From Actinomycetota bacterium (lineage in GTDB: Bacteria; Actinomycetota; Actinomycetes; S36-B12; CAIYMF01), in NCBI GenBank assembly GCA_020161245.1, contig JAIUOK010000003.1:81033-145032 (forward strand): a stretch of 64,000 bases of DNA, read 5' to 3'. The position numbers and the translations under genes are program-made. Positions 31,055-39,059 of this stretch are shown one piece after another. The notes under the pieces are model-generated. The model did not search any database. It was not told the origin of the DNA and was given only the letters and a program-made list of their open reading frames with translations. Each line of letters opens with the position of its first letter. The first letter of the stretch is position 1.

Positions 31055-32044
31055 ATGCTGGGCGCCGTCGGACTCGACGCCGTGGAGGAGGAGGTCTACC
31101 GCCAGCTCGTGCTGGGCGGTGAGACCACGCCTGCCGCGCTGTCGTCGACCCTCGGGCGCAGCGCCGCCGAGGTGTCGGAAGTGCTGGACCGGCTCGCGCG
31201 GGCCGGTCTCGTCGTCGCGGCTCCTGGCTCCGGCAGCGGTGCGACGGCGTACGTCGCCGCTCCGCCCGCCGTCGCGCTCGGGGCCCTGCTGCGCGAGCAG
31301 CGCGACGCGCTCTACTCCGCCGAGCTCGATCTGGCCGAGCTGGCCGATGCGCATCGCAGCGCCCTGGCGACCGCGACCACGGCCGACGTCATGGAGGTCA
31401 TCACCGACCCCGCGGCGGTGCGCCACCGGTTCGCCCAGCTGCAGCGCGGCGCGCAGCACGAGGTGCGGTCGATGATGGTGCCGAACCTGTCGGTCGTGCC
31501 CTACGACGAGAACGACGCCGGCTACGAGTCGATGCGCCGCGGCATCCGCTACCGCGCCATCCTCGACCGGTCCGCCCTCTCGCAGCCCGGCATCGTGCAG
31601 GCGATCCTGCGCGACCTCGACCGCGGCGAGCAGATCCGGGTGGCCGACCACGTCCCGGTGAAGCTCGTCATCGCCGACGAGTCGCTCGCGATGCTGCCGC
31701 TGTCGGCCGAGCGCAACACCGCGCCCGAGTCGGTGCTCGTGCACGCGGGCGGCGTCCTGTCGGCGCTCATCGCCTACTTCGAGGCGGCCTGGGAGCGGGC
31801 CTACCCGCTGTGGCCCAACCGCGAGGGCGACGACCTCGTCGAGATGCGGCCGGGCGAGATCGACTCCGTCGACGAGCGCATCCTCGCGCTGCTGCTCGCC
31901 GGCATGACCGACCAGGCCCTCGCCGGCCAGCTCGGCCTGTCCCTGCGCACGGTCCAGCGCCGCATCCGCGGCCTCATGGACACCGCCGGCGTCGACACCC
32001 GCATCCAGCTCGGCTGGTACGCAGCCCGAGCCGGCTGGGCCTGA
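31055..32044 (+). CDS. TrmB-like/LuxR-type HTH transcriptional regulator
   Basis: 329 residues. N-terminal winged helix of TrmB type (about 1-65: LDAVEEEVYRQLVLGGETTPAALSSTL...VLDRLARAGLVV), a middle region (about 70-250) that resembles the phospholipase-D-like sensor fold seen in such actinobacterial regulators, and a C-terminal LuxR-type HTH (about 270-320: DERILALLLAGMTDQALAGQLGLSLRTVQRRIRGLM). GAAGGGG precedes the ATG by 4-10 nt. Streptomyces homologues of this architecture are often found next to secreted subtilases, so control of the upstream protease is a reasonable guess, not shown here. Confidence 0.85.
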   Translation: MLGAVGLDAVEEEVYRQLVLGGETTPAALSSTLGRSAAEVSEVLDRLARAGLVVAAPGSGSGATAYVAAPPAVALGALLREQRDALYSAELDLAELADAHRSALATATTADVMEVITDPAAVRHRFAQLQRGAQHEVRSMMVPNLSVVPYDENDAGYESMRRGIRYRAILDRSALSQPGIVQAILRDLDRGEQIRVADHVPVKLVIADESLAMLPLSAERNTAPESVLVHAGGVLSALIAYFEAAWERAYPLWPNREGDDLVEMRPGEIDSVDERILALLLAGMTDQALAGQLGLSLRTVQRRIRGLMDTAGVDTRIQLGWYAARAGWA

Positions 32045-32074
32045 CCCCGCCCTTCTTTACGGGTGAAGGTGCCC

Positions 32075-32120
32075 CCGCTTGCGATAGAAGCAAGGAAGGC
32101 GCCCCAGGCTGTCCACAGGC
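32075..32120 (+). repeat. left inverted repeat of the lipoprotein unit
   Basis: 46 bp. Contains a small internal hairpin (CTTGC-GATAGAA-GCAAG). Starts 30 nt after the stop of the HTH regulator gene. Confidence 0.85.
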
Positions 32121-32330
32121 GCAGCGGCGGGAGGGTCGTCGTCCCCAGATCCGGGTGCACCTCCCGGCATGCCTCTGTCGGATGACCTAGCCGGATCGGG
32201 CCGTTCTGCAGCCCATCGGCGCGATCCGCGCCCAGCGCTGTTCCGGCGCTCGCGGCGCCGGGGTACACAGGGACGTACCCGGGTGGGCGGTACCCGCGGC
32301 TGTCACTCACTTAGACGGTCGGGGGACGAC

Positions 32331-32624
32331 ATGACTGCTCAGCACCGCTCAACCCGCGCGAGCCGCCTCACCCGCTGCGCCCTCGTGGCGTCCACGGCCG
32401 GCCTCCTGATGCTCGGGCTCGCTGGATGCGGCTCCGACTCCGGAGCGCAGGCACTCGACGTGACCTCGGCCACCGCCGTGGCCCCGAGCGACGCCAGCCG
32501 GAGCTGCTCGGCGTATGTCCGTCAGGCACGGCGCGGCGACGTCGTCGTCAGTCACCGCGGCGTCCCCAAGCGTGCTCGGGCGACGGTCCCCTGTGCGGCT
32601 GCGATCTCCGTCGGGTCCCGCTGA
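32331..32624 (+). CDS. small putative lipoprotein
   Basis: 97 residues. The N-terminus has positive charges (RASRLTR), a hydrophobic core and the lipobox LAGC with Cys33 as lipidation site, then about 65 residues of mature protein with no domain I recognise and two further cysteines. GGGGGA lies 5-10 nt before the ATG. It is enclosed by the inverted repeats and followed by a strong hairpin. Short, so a function cannot be assigned; signal peptide and ribosome-binding site argue that it is real. Confidence 0.65.
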   Translation: MTAQHRSTRASRLTRCALVASTAGLLMLGLAGCGSDSGAQALDVTSATAVAPSDASRSCSAYVRQARRGDVVVSHRGVPKRARATVPCAAAISVGSR

Positions 32625-32686
32625 GCCTGGCCATACGGCGCGGCACGACGGCCAGGCGCCTCTAGCAGCCGACCTCACGCGGAGGA

Positions 32687-32730
32687 GCCCTCCGGGTCGC
32701 GGCACGGGGGATGTGTCGCGACCCGGAGGG
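32687..32730 (+). terminator. terminator after the lipoprotein gene
   Basis: GCCCTCCGGGTCGCGGCAC (from 32687) pairs with the sequence ending at 32730 over 19 positions with one G-U-type mismatch, loop about 7 nt. Confidence 0.8.
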
Positions 32731-32731
32731 C

Positions 32732-32778
32732 TGCCTGTGGATGGCCTGGGGCGCCTTCCTTGCTTCTATCGCAAGCGG
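32732..32778 (-). repeat. right inverted repeat of the lipoprotein unit
   Basis: 47 bp, reverse complement of 32075-32120 with one 1-nt insertion and a 2-nt difference. Confidence 0.85.
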
Positions 32779-32865
32779 AGATGGGCCCCCGCTGGTCGGG
32801 GCGGAGGAACGACGCCGCGGCCAGTAGGGGACTTCACCTGTAACGCGGTGACCACCTTGTAACGG

Positions 32866-34284
32866 TCAGCGGAGGGCGTGGCCGAGGCGGAAGAGGTTGT
32901 GGGGGTCGACCTCGTCCTTGAGGGCCAGGAGGCGCTCGAGGGTCTGCGGGTCGTAGGCCTTCCGCAGGCGCTCGGGGTCGCCGTTGCCTACGGCTCCGAG
33001 GAAGTTCGGCAGCACGGTCGAGGTCTGCCACGGACGGGTCGCGTCCAGGATCGACTCGACGACGTGCGGCGTCACCTGCTCGAGGCCCGGGGCCATGACG
33101 CCGATCGCGAACAGCGACCACGCGGCGTCGCGGCCCTGCACCGCGTTGGGCGACTCCGGCTGGCGCGACAGAGCACCGCCCAGCTGGCGCAGCTCCACGA
33201 CGACGACGGGGATGTCGTGCTGCGGCCCGGCGACGTCGACGATCGCGTCGATCGTCTCCTCGGTCAGGTCGTGCAGCAGCGCGCCGGCGTCGTGGAACGG
33301 CAGCGGGTCGACGGGATCCATGTGGACCATGTCGGTCGCGTGCGGGTCGATCTCGCCCGTCATCGCCATGACCACCGGTGCCGCCGCCATCATCGGTGCC
33401 AGCAGCGCCTCGGCCTCCGCGGGATCGCCGCAGTGCGTGTAGCGCAGGTGGACGACGAACTTGCCGCGGATCGGCTCCGGCACGGTCTCCAGCGGAGGCA
33501 CGCGCAGCAGCGCGATCGAGGTCATGGCCTCCTCCGGCAGCGTGGCGGTCCAGGTGCGGTACGCCGCGAGCACCTCGCGGACGTGGGCGCCGTCGAAGAT
33601 CACCGGGCCGCCCCAGAGACGGGCCGGCACCAGCTCCACGGTCATCGAGGTGACGACGCCGAAGTTGCTCCGGCTGCCGCGCATTCCCCAGAACAGCTCG
33701 GGCTCGCTCTCGGCGTCGACGTGGCGGACGACGCCGTCGGCGGTGACAACCTGCAGGCTGCGCACCTTGTCGGCGGCCCAGCCGTGCTTGCGGGCGAACA
33801 GGTTCAGCCCGCCGCCGAGGGTGTAGCCGAACGCGCCGACGCCCTGGCTCGAGCCGACCATGGGCATGAGCCCGTGGGGCGCCGAGACGGCGACGACGTC
33901 GCGCCAGCGCACACCGGCCTCGAGCGTCGCGGTGCCCTCGACGGGGTCGACCGAGACGGCGGTCATCCGCGAGGTGGTGATGACGACGGCGTCGACGAGC
34001 GCGGCGCCGCCGTGGCCGGTCGACTGGACGGCGACGGGCAGGCCCTGCTCGCCGGCCCAGCGGACCGCGGCCGCGACGTCGTGGGCGCTCGTGGCGCCGA
34101 CGACGACGGCGGGGCGGTGGACGACGGCGAGCTGGAAGCCGGCGATCTCGGCGGCGGCCTCGTACGAGCCGCCCTCGAGGACCGGGCCTTCGACCGACGC
34201 GACGAGCGCGTCGAAGGCCTCGCGGGTCACGGATCCGGCAGGGGCCTCGTGAGCCCCGTCGTGCCGGGTCGGTGCGATGGTCAT
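32866..34284 (-). CDS. FAD-linked oxidoreductase, berberine-bridge type
   Basis: 472 residues. The FAD-binding PCMH domain (about 35-215) has RPAVVVGATSAHDVAAAVRWA, QSTGHGGA with the His expected to carry the flavin, and GAFGYTLGGGLNLFARKHG; the C-terminal BBE motif is the final segment with AYDPQTLERLLALKDEVDPHNLF. Enzymes of this group oxidise sugars, alkaloids or other secondary metabolites with O2. The ATG at 34284 follows GAGAGAG. Divergently transcribed from the LysR gene 148 bp away, which probably regulates it. Confidence 0.9.
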   Translation of the reverse strand: MTIAPTRHDGAHEAPAGSVTREAFDALVASVEGPVLEGGSYEAAAEIAGFQLAVVHRPAVVVGATSAHDVAAAVRWAGEQGLPVAVQSTGHGGAALVDAVVITTSRMTAVSVDPVEGTATLEAGVRWRDVVAVSAPHGLMPMVGSSQGVGAFGYTLGGGLNLFARKHGWAADKVRSLQVVTADGVVRHVDAESEPELFWGMRGSRSNFGVVTSMTVELVPARLWGGPVIFDGAHVREVLAAYRTWTATLPEEAMTSIALLRVPPLETVPEPIRGKFVVHLRYTHCGDPAEAEALLAPMMAAAPVVMAMTGEIDPHATDMVHMDPVDPLPFHDAGALLHDLTEETIDAIVDVAGPQHDIPVVVVELRQLGGALSRQPESPNAVQGRDAAWSLFAIGVMAPGLEQVTPHVVESILDATRPWQTSTVLPNFLGAVGNGDPERLRKAYDPQTLERLLALKDEVDPHNLFRLGHALR

Positions 34285-34315
34285 GGTGGTTCTCTCTCCG
34301 GGTTCCGCGGGCCTG

Positions 34316-34347
34316 GTTGCCCTGCGGGCCGCCCGCCTCAGGGCGAC
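34316..34347. promoter_or_regulatory. candidate LysR operator in the divergent promoter region
   Basis: GCCCTG (34319-34324) and CAGGGC (34339-34344) form an inverted repeat with 14-nt spacing, extended loosely to GTTGCCCTG / CAGGGCGAC. Position between the divergent oxidoreductase and lysR genes suits a LysR box; the T-N11-A core is not clearly met. Confidence 0.35.
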
Positions 34348-34432
34348 GAGCGACGACGGTGGCGCAAGCCGCCAGGGGCTGACCAGAAAAATGGCGCTCA
34401 CGGGCATGAGGCGATGGCTAACGTTGCTGGTC

Positions 34433-35341
34433 ATGGAGCTGCGGCTGCTGCGCGCGTACGTCGCGGTCGCCGAGGAGAAGCACTTCGGCCGGGCCGCGGC
34501 ACGGCTGTTCATCACGCCGCCCTCGCTCTCGCAGCAGATCAAGACGCTCGAGAAGTCGCTCGGCGTCCGGCTCTTCGACCGCGACCCGCGCGGAGTGCGG
34601 CTCACGCGGGCGGGCGAGGCCCTGCTCGAGCAGGCCCGAGCCACCCTGGAGCAGGCCGACCGCCTCGAGGAGATGGCCGCGATGCAGGCTGGCAGCGTCA
34701 CGGCCGAGCCGCTCGTCGTCGGGTTCCTGCTGTTCTCGCTGACGGCGGTCTCCCGCGGGCTCCTGGCGGAGTACGGCCGGGTGCATCCCGAGGTCGTGAT
34801 CCACGTCCGGCAGTACGAGTGGGACGACCCGTCCGCGGGCCTGCTGTCCGGCGCGGTCGACGTCGCCCTGGTGCGCCCGCCGTTCCGCGGCGCCGAACGC
34901 CTGCGATCCGTCGAGCTCGACCGCGACCCGCTGCTCGCTCTGGTGCCCGCCGACCACCCCATCGCCCTCGACGGCGGCCCGGTACGCGCCGGCCGCCTCG
35001 TGCGCGAGCCGTTCCTCGAGGTCACGCTCGTCAACGACCCCGTGTTCGCCGCCGCGTGGTACCTGCACGACCTGCGCGACGACCAGTGCCCGGCCCCGGT
35101 GATGAGCCGTGCGACGACCAGCGAGGAGTGGCTGGCCGAGGTCTCGCTCGGGCGCGGGGTCGACGTCGTCCCCGAGTCGGTCGCCCAGGACTACGTGCGG
35201 CCGGGCCTGGCCTTCGTCCCCATCGAGGACCTGCCGCCGTCGCGCCTGGTGCTGGCCTGGGACCCTGGCCGGATCTCCGAGGCCGGACGCCGGTTCGTCC
35301 GCTACGTCCAGCGCCGCAGCCCCGCCGACTCCCGCGAGTAA
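34433..35341 (+). CDS. LysR-family transcriptional regulator
   Basis: 302 residues. Winged HTH at 1-62 (MELRLLRAYVAVAEEKHFGRAAARLFITPPSLSQQIKTLE) and an effector-binding domain from about residue 90 (EPLVVGFLLF, then VALVRPPFRG and PADHPIA). LysR proteins usually activate a divergent target in response to a small molecule; here the FAD oxidoreductase is the obvious candidate. The TAA stop lies inside the left arm of palindrome copy 5. Confidence 0.92.
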   Translation: MELRLLRAYVAVAEEKHFGRAAARLFITPPSLSQQIKTLEKSLGVRLFDRDPRGVRLTRAGEALLEQARATLEQADRLEEMAAMQAGSVTAEPLVVGFLLFSLTAVSRGLLAEYGRVHPEVVIHVRQYEWDDPSAGLLSGAVDVALVRPPFRGAERLRSVELDRDPLLALVPADHPIALDGGPVRAGRLVREPFLEVTLVNDPVFAAAWYLHDLRDDQCPAPVMSRATTSEEWLAEVSLGRGVDVVPESVAQDYVRPGLAFVPIEDLPPSRLVLAWDPGRISEAGRRFVRYVQRRSPADSRE

Positions 35342-35399
35342 CTGCCGGAGTCCTCGGTTTCCGGGCGTCGAAACCGAGGACAACGGCAGTTACTCGCGG
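35332..35399. repeat. palindromic repeat, copy 5 (GAGTAAC...GTTACTC)
   Basis: 16-bp outer arms CCGCGAGTAACTGCCG (35332-35347) and complement (35384-35399), 3-nt internal loop, then 11-bp inner arms TCCTCGGTTTC/GAAACCGAGGA. Shares its outer arm with copy 1. It contains the lysR stop codon (35339-35341). Confidence 0.9.
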
Positions 35400-35545
35400 C
35401 CGGAGGGGGACCGGGAGTGGCACACCGGACGCCGGGAAGATGCCAGGATGCGCGGGAGAACGCGCAGCGCAGCGCGGGGGAGCCGGCGATCCCGGGAGCC
35501 CGCGGGGCGCTCCGCCCGACACGGCAACCGCCAGGAGGTCCACCC

Positions 35546-36628
35546 ATGACCGCAGACGGAGGCCCCGAGCTCGTCCAGCTCCTCACCCCTGAGGGCGAGC
35601 GGGTCCACCATCCCGACTACGACGTCGACCTGACGCCGGACGAGCTGCGCGGGCTCTACCGCGACCTCGTCCTCGTGCGCAGGGTCGACGCCGAGGCCAC
35701 CGCGCTGCAGCGCCAGGGCGAGCTCGGCCTCTGGGCCCAGCTGCTCGGCCAGGAGGCCGCGCAGGTCGGATCGGGACGGGCCCTGCGCCCCACCGACATG
35801 GCCTTCCCGACCTACCGCGAGCACGGCGTCGCGTGGACGCGCGACGTCGACCCGCTGCAGCTGCTGGGCCTGTTCCGCGGCGTGACCAACGGTGGCTGGG
35901 ACCCCCACGAGCACAACTTCGCGCTCTACACGATCGTCATCGGCGACCAGTGCCTGCACGCGGTCGGCTATGCGATGGGCGTGCAGCGCGACGGCACCGA
36001 CGACGCCGTGATCGTGTACTTCGGCGACGGCGCCACCAGCCAGGGCGACGTCAACGAGTCGTTCGTGTTCGCCTCGGTCTACAACGCGCCGGTCGTGTTC
36101 TTCTGCCAGAACAACCAGTGGGCGATCTCCGAGCCGCTCGAGCGCCAGACGCGCATCCCGCTCTACAAGCGCGCGCACGGCTTCGGCTTCCCCGGCGTCC
36201 GCGTCGACGGCAACGACGTCCTCGCGGTGCTCGCCGTGACCAAGGCCGCGCTGCAGAACGCGCGCGAGGGCAACGGCCCCACGCTCATCGAGGCCTTCAC
36301 CTACCGCATGGGCGCGCACACGACGTCCGACGACCCCACGCGCTACCGCGTCGCCGCCGACCTCGAGGCGTGGAAGCTCAAGGACCCGATCGAGCGCCTC
36401 AAGGTGTACCTCGCGCGCAACGGTCACGCCGACCACGCGTTCTTCGACGCCGTCGAGGCCGAGAGCGAGGCGCTCGCGGTGCGGCTGCGGGAGGGCTGCC
36501 GGTCGATGCCCGACCCCGCGCCCGACTCGCTGTTCGACCACGTCTACGCCGAGCCCCATCCGCTGGTGGACGAGGAGCGCGAGCAGTTCGTGCGCTACCA
36601 CGCGTCGTTCGCGGGAGGGGAGCACTGA
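35546..36628 (+). CDS. 2-oxoacid dehydrogenase E1 alpha (branched-chain type)
   Basis: 360 residues. Thiamine diphosphate motif GDGATSQGDVNESFVFASVYNAPVVFFCQNN (about residues 160-190) and the phosphorylation-loop region YRMGAHTTSDDPTRYR identify the alpha subunit of a pyruvate or branched-chain 2-oxoacid dehydrogenase. Together with the next two genes it forms an E1alpha-E1beta-E2 operon like bkdABC of actinomycetes, which feeds branched-chain acyl-CoA into fatty acids. The substrate choice between pyruvate and branched-chain acids is inferred from this arrangement. CAGGAGG precedes the ATG. Stop and next start overlap (TGATG). Confidence 0.9.
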   Translation: MTADGGPELVQLLTPEGERVHHPDYDVDLTPDELRGLYRDLVLVRRVDAEATALQRQGELGLWAQLLGQEAAQVGSGRALRPTDMAFPTYREHGVAWTRDVDPLQLLGLFRGVTNGGWDPHEHNFALYTIVIGDQCLHAVGYAMGVQRDGTDDAVIVYFGDGATSQGDVNESFVFASVYNAPVVFFCQNNQWAISEPLERQTRIPLYKRAHGFGFPGVRVDGNDVLAVLAVTKAALQNAREGNGPTLIEAFTYRMGAHTTSDDPTRYRVAADLEAWKLKDPIERLKVYLARNGHADHAFFDAVEAESEALAVRLREGCRSMPDPAPDSLFDHVYAEPHPLVDEEREQFVRYHASFAGGEH

Positions 36629-37611
36629 TGGCTGTCACGACCATGGCCAAGGCGCTCAACGCCGGTCTGCGCAAGGCGCTCGAGCGCGACGAGAAGGTCC
36701 TGCTCATGGGCGAGGACATCGGCAAGCTCGGCGGCGTCTTCCGGGTGACCGACGGCCTGCAGAAGGACTTCGGCGAAGCCCGCGTCATCGACTCGCCGCT
36801 GGCCGAGAGCGGCATCATGGGCACCGCCGTCGGCCTCGCGATGGCCGGCTACCGGCCCGTCGTCGAGATCCAGTTCGACGGCTTCGTCTACCCGGCGTTC
36901 GACCAGATCGTGTCGCAGATCGCCAAGCACCGCGCCCGCTCCGGCGGGCGGACGCCGATGCCCGTGACGATCCGGCTGCCCTTCGGCGGCGGCATCGGCG
37001 CGGTGGAGCACCACAGCGAGTCGCCCGAGGCGTACTTCGCCCACACCGCCGGACTGCGCGTGGTGTCGCCGTCCAACCCGATGGACGCCTACGTGATGAT
37101 CCAGCAGGCGATCGCGTGCGACGACCCGGTGGTGATCCTCGAGCCGAAGCGCCGCTACTGGGACAAGGCCGACGTCGACGAGAGTGTCGACATCGCCTCT
37201 GCCCCTTCGCCTTTCACGGCGCGTGTCGTGCGGCCCGGCACCACCGCGACGGTCGCCTGCTACGGCCCGATGGTGCGCACGTGCCTCGAGGCGGCGCTCG
37301 CCGGAGAGGCCGACGGCCTCGACCTCGAGGTGATCGACCTGCGCTCGGTGTCGCCCCTCGACATCCCCACGGTGGCGGCGTCGGTGCGCAAGACCGGCCG
37401 GCTAGTGGTCGTGCACGAGGCGTCGGTGTTCCTCGGGGTGGGCGCCGAGCTGGCCGCGCGCATCACCGAGGAGTGCTTCTACTCCCTCGAGGCGCCGGTG
37501 CTGCGCGTCGGCGGCTACCACACCCCCTACCCGCCGTCCCGGCTCGAGGAGGAGTACCTCCCCGACCTCGACCGCGTGCTCGACGCCGTCGATCGCGCGC
37601 TGGCGTACTGA
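36628..37611 (+). CDS. 2-oxoacid dehydrogenase E1 beta (branched-chain type)
   Basis: 327 residues. Transketolase pyrimidine-binding domain (about 5-180: LLMGEDIGKLGGVFRVTDGL, FDGFVYPAFDQIVSQIAKHR, GGIGAVEHHSESPEAYFAH) and C-terminal domain (about 200-320 with DLRSVSPLDIPTV). It completes the E1 heterotetramer that decarboxylates the 2-oxoacid and transfers the acyl group to lipoate of E2. GGGAGGGG precedes the ATG, which overlaps the E1alpha stop. Confidence 0.92.
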   Translation: MAVTTMAKALNAGLRKALERDEKVLLMGEDIGKLGGVFRVTDGLQKDFGEARVIDSPLAESGIMGTAVGLAMAGYRPVVEIQFDGFVYPAFDQIVSQIAKHRARSGGRTPMPVTIRLPFGGGIGAVEHHSESPEAYFAHTAGLRVVSPSNPMDAYVMIQQAIACDDPVVILEPKRRYWDKADVDESVDIASAPSPFTARVVRPGTTATVACYGPMVRTCLEAALAGEADGLDLEVIDLRSVSPLDIPTVAASVRKTGRLVVVHEASVFLGVGAELAARITEECFYSLEAPVLRVGGYHTPYPPSRLEEEYLPDLDRVLDAVDRALAY

Positions 37612-37622
37612 GGGGGAGCGAG

Positions 37623-39059
37623 ATGACCGAGATCAAGACCTTCCTGCTCCCCGACGTCGGCGAGGGCCTCACCGAGGCCGAGATCCTCGCCTGGCATGTG
37701 AAGCCCGGCGACGAGGTGGCGGTCAACCAGACGATCGTGGAGATCGAGACGGCGAAGGCCGCCGTCGAGCTCCCGTGCCCCTTCGCCGGGACGGTCGCCG
37801 AGGTGTTCGTGTCCGAGGGCGACACCGTCGAGGTCGGCAGGCCCATCCTGTCGATCGCCCTGCCCGGCGCGCAGATCCCGGCGGCGCCGTCGCCGACGAG
37901 CGAGGCGCCCGAGGCCGCCGTCGACGCCACCCCCGCGGCACCGCCGGCCGAGAAGGCCGTCGAGCGCGAGGCGGTGCTCGTCGGCTACGGCGTCAAGCAG
38001 ACGAGCGCACCGGCCCGGCGGGCACGAGTGCCGCACGTGACGCCGCACGGGGCGCCGCACACCGAGGCGGGCCCGCCCGGCGAGGCCGCGCGACCGGTCC
38101 GGTACGGGTCGCTGGAGGTGGGCCGGCACACCGAGGAGGTGCTGTCGCGCCGCAGCCCGGTGCTGGCCAAGCCGCCGGTGCGCAAGCTCGCCAAGGACCT
38201 CGATGTCGACCTCGCGACGGTGGATCCCACCGGCGAGGACGGCTCCATCACGCGCGCCGACGTCGAGCGGGCCGCTCGGCTGACGGTCGCGGGGGCGTCC
38301 GCGGCATCGACGTCGTCCCTGCCGGGCGGTCGGGCCGTGGCCCCGGCGTGGACCGGCGCCCGGGAGGAGCGCACGCCGGTCAAGGGCGTGCTCAAGATGA
38401 TGTCGGAGGCGATGGTCTCCAGCGCCTTCACCGCCCCCCACGTCACCGAGTGGGTCGAGGTCGACGTCACGCGCACGGTCGAGCTCGTCGAGCGGCTGAA
38501 GTCACGGCCGGAGTTCGACGGCGTCAAGGTGTCGCCGCTGCTGCTGGTCGCCGCCGGCGTCGTCCGCGCCGCGCGCAGGCATGCCGGCATCAACTCGGTG
38601 TTCGACGCCGACGCAGGGCAGGTCGTCGTCAAGCACTACGTCAACCTCGGGATCGCCGCGGCCACTCCGCGCGGCCTCGTGGTGCCCAACATCAAGGACG
38701 CCGACCGGCTCGACCTCCTGCAGCTCGCCCGTGCGCTGCAGGACCTCGTCGAGACGGCGAAGGCGGGCCGCACCCAGCCCGCCGACATGGCCGGCGGCAC
38801 GATCACCATCACCAACGTCGGCGTCTTCGGCGTCGACGGCGGCACGCCCATCATCAACCCCGGCGAGTCGGCGATCCTGGCGATGGGCCGGGCCGTCCTC
38901 AAGCCCTGGGTGGTGGACGGCGCCGTGGTGCCGCGCCACGTCATGCAGCTGACCCTGTCGTTCGACCACCGCCACGTCGACGGCGCCCTGGGCTCCCAGG
39001 TCCTCGCCGACGTGGCCCGCTTCCTGGAGGATCCCGCTGTCGAGCTCGCACTCGGCTGA
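37623..39059 (+). CDS. 2-oxoacid dehydrogenase E2, dihydrolipoamide acyltransferase
   Basis: 478 residues. One lipoyl domain (1-80) with the lipoylated Lys45 in EIETAKAAVEL, an Ala/Pro-rich linker, a peripheral subunit-binding domain (about 182-220: AKPPVRKLAKDLDVDLATVDPTGEDGSI) and the catalytic domain with the HxxxDG motif HRHVDG at 449-454. It forms the core of the complex. The E3 (lipoamide dehydrogenase) gene is not in this cluster and must come from elsewhere. The 3' end overlaps the start of the serine hydrolase gene. Confidence 0.93.
   Translation: MTEIKTFLLPDVGEGLTEAEILAWHVKPGDEVAVNQTIVEIETAKAAVELPCPFAGTVAEVFVSEGDTVEVGRPILSIALPGAQIPAAPSPTSEAPEAAVDATPAAPPAEKAVEREAVLVGYGVKQTSAPARRARVPHVTPHGAPHTEAGPPGEAARPVRYGSLEVGRHTEEVLSRRSPVLAKPPVRKLAKDLDVDLATVDPTGEDGSITRADVERAARLTVAGASAASTSSLPGGRAVAPAWTGAREERTPVKGVLKMMSEAMVSSAFTAPHVTEWVEVDVTRTVELVERLKSRPEFDGVKVSPLLLVAAGVVRAARRHAGINSVFDADAGQVVVKHYVNLGIAAATPRGLVVPNIKDADRLDLLQLARALQDLVETAKAGRTQPADMAGGTITITNVGVFGVDGGTPIINPGESAILAMGRAVLKPWVVDGAVVPRHVMQLTLSFDHRHVDGALGSQVLADVARFLEDPAVELALG

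Larger units (their letters stand above)
32075..32778. mobile_element. 0.7-kb unit bounded by 46/47-bp inverted repeats, carrying a lipoprotein gene
   Basis: The left end (32075-32120) starts CCGCTTGCGATAGAAGCAA and the right end (32732-32778) is its reverse complement over the whole length except one extra base and two adjacent mismatches. Inside are a small lipoprotein gene and its terminator. No transposase is present, so it would be a MITE-like or non-autonomous unit, or two oppositely placed copies of a dispersed repeat. No target-site duplication is obvious. Confidence 0.55.
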
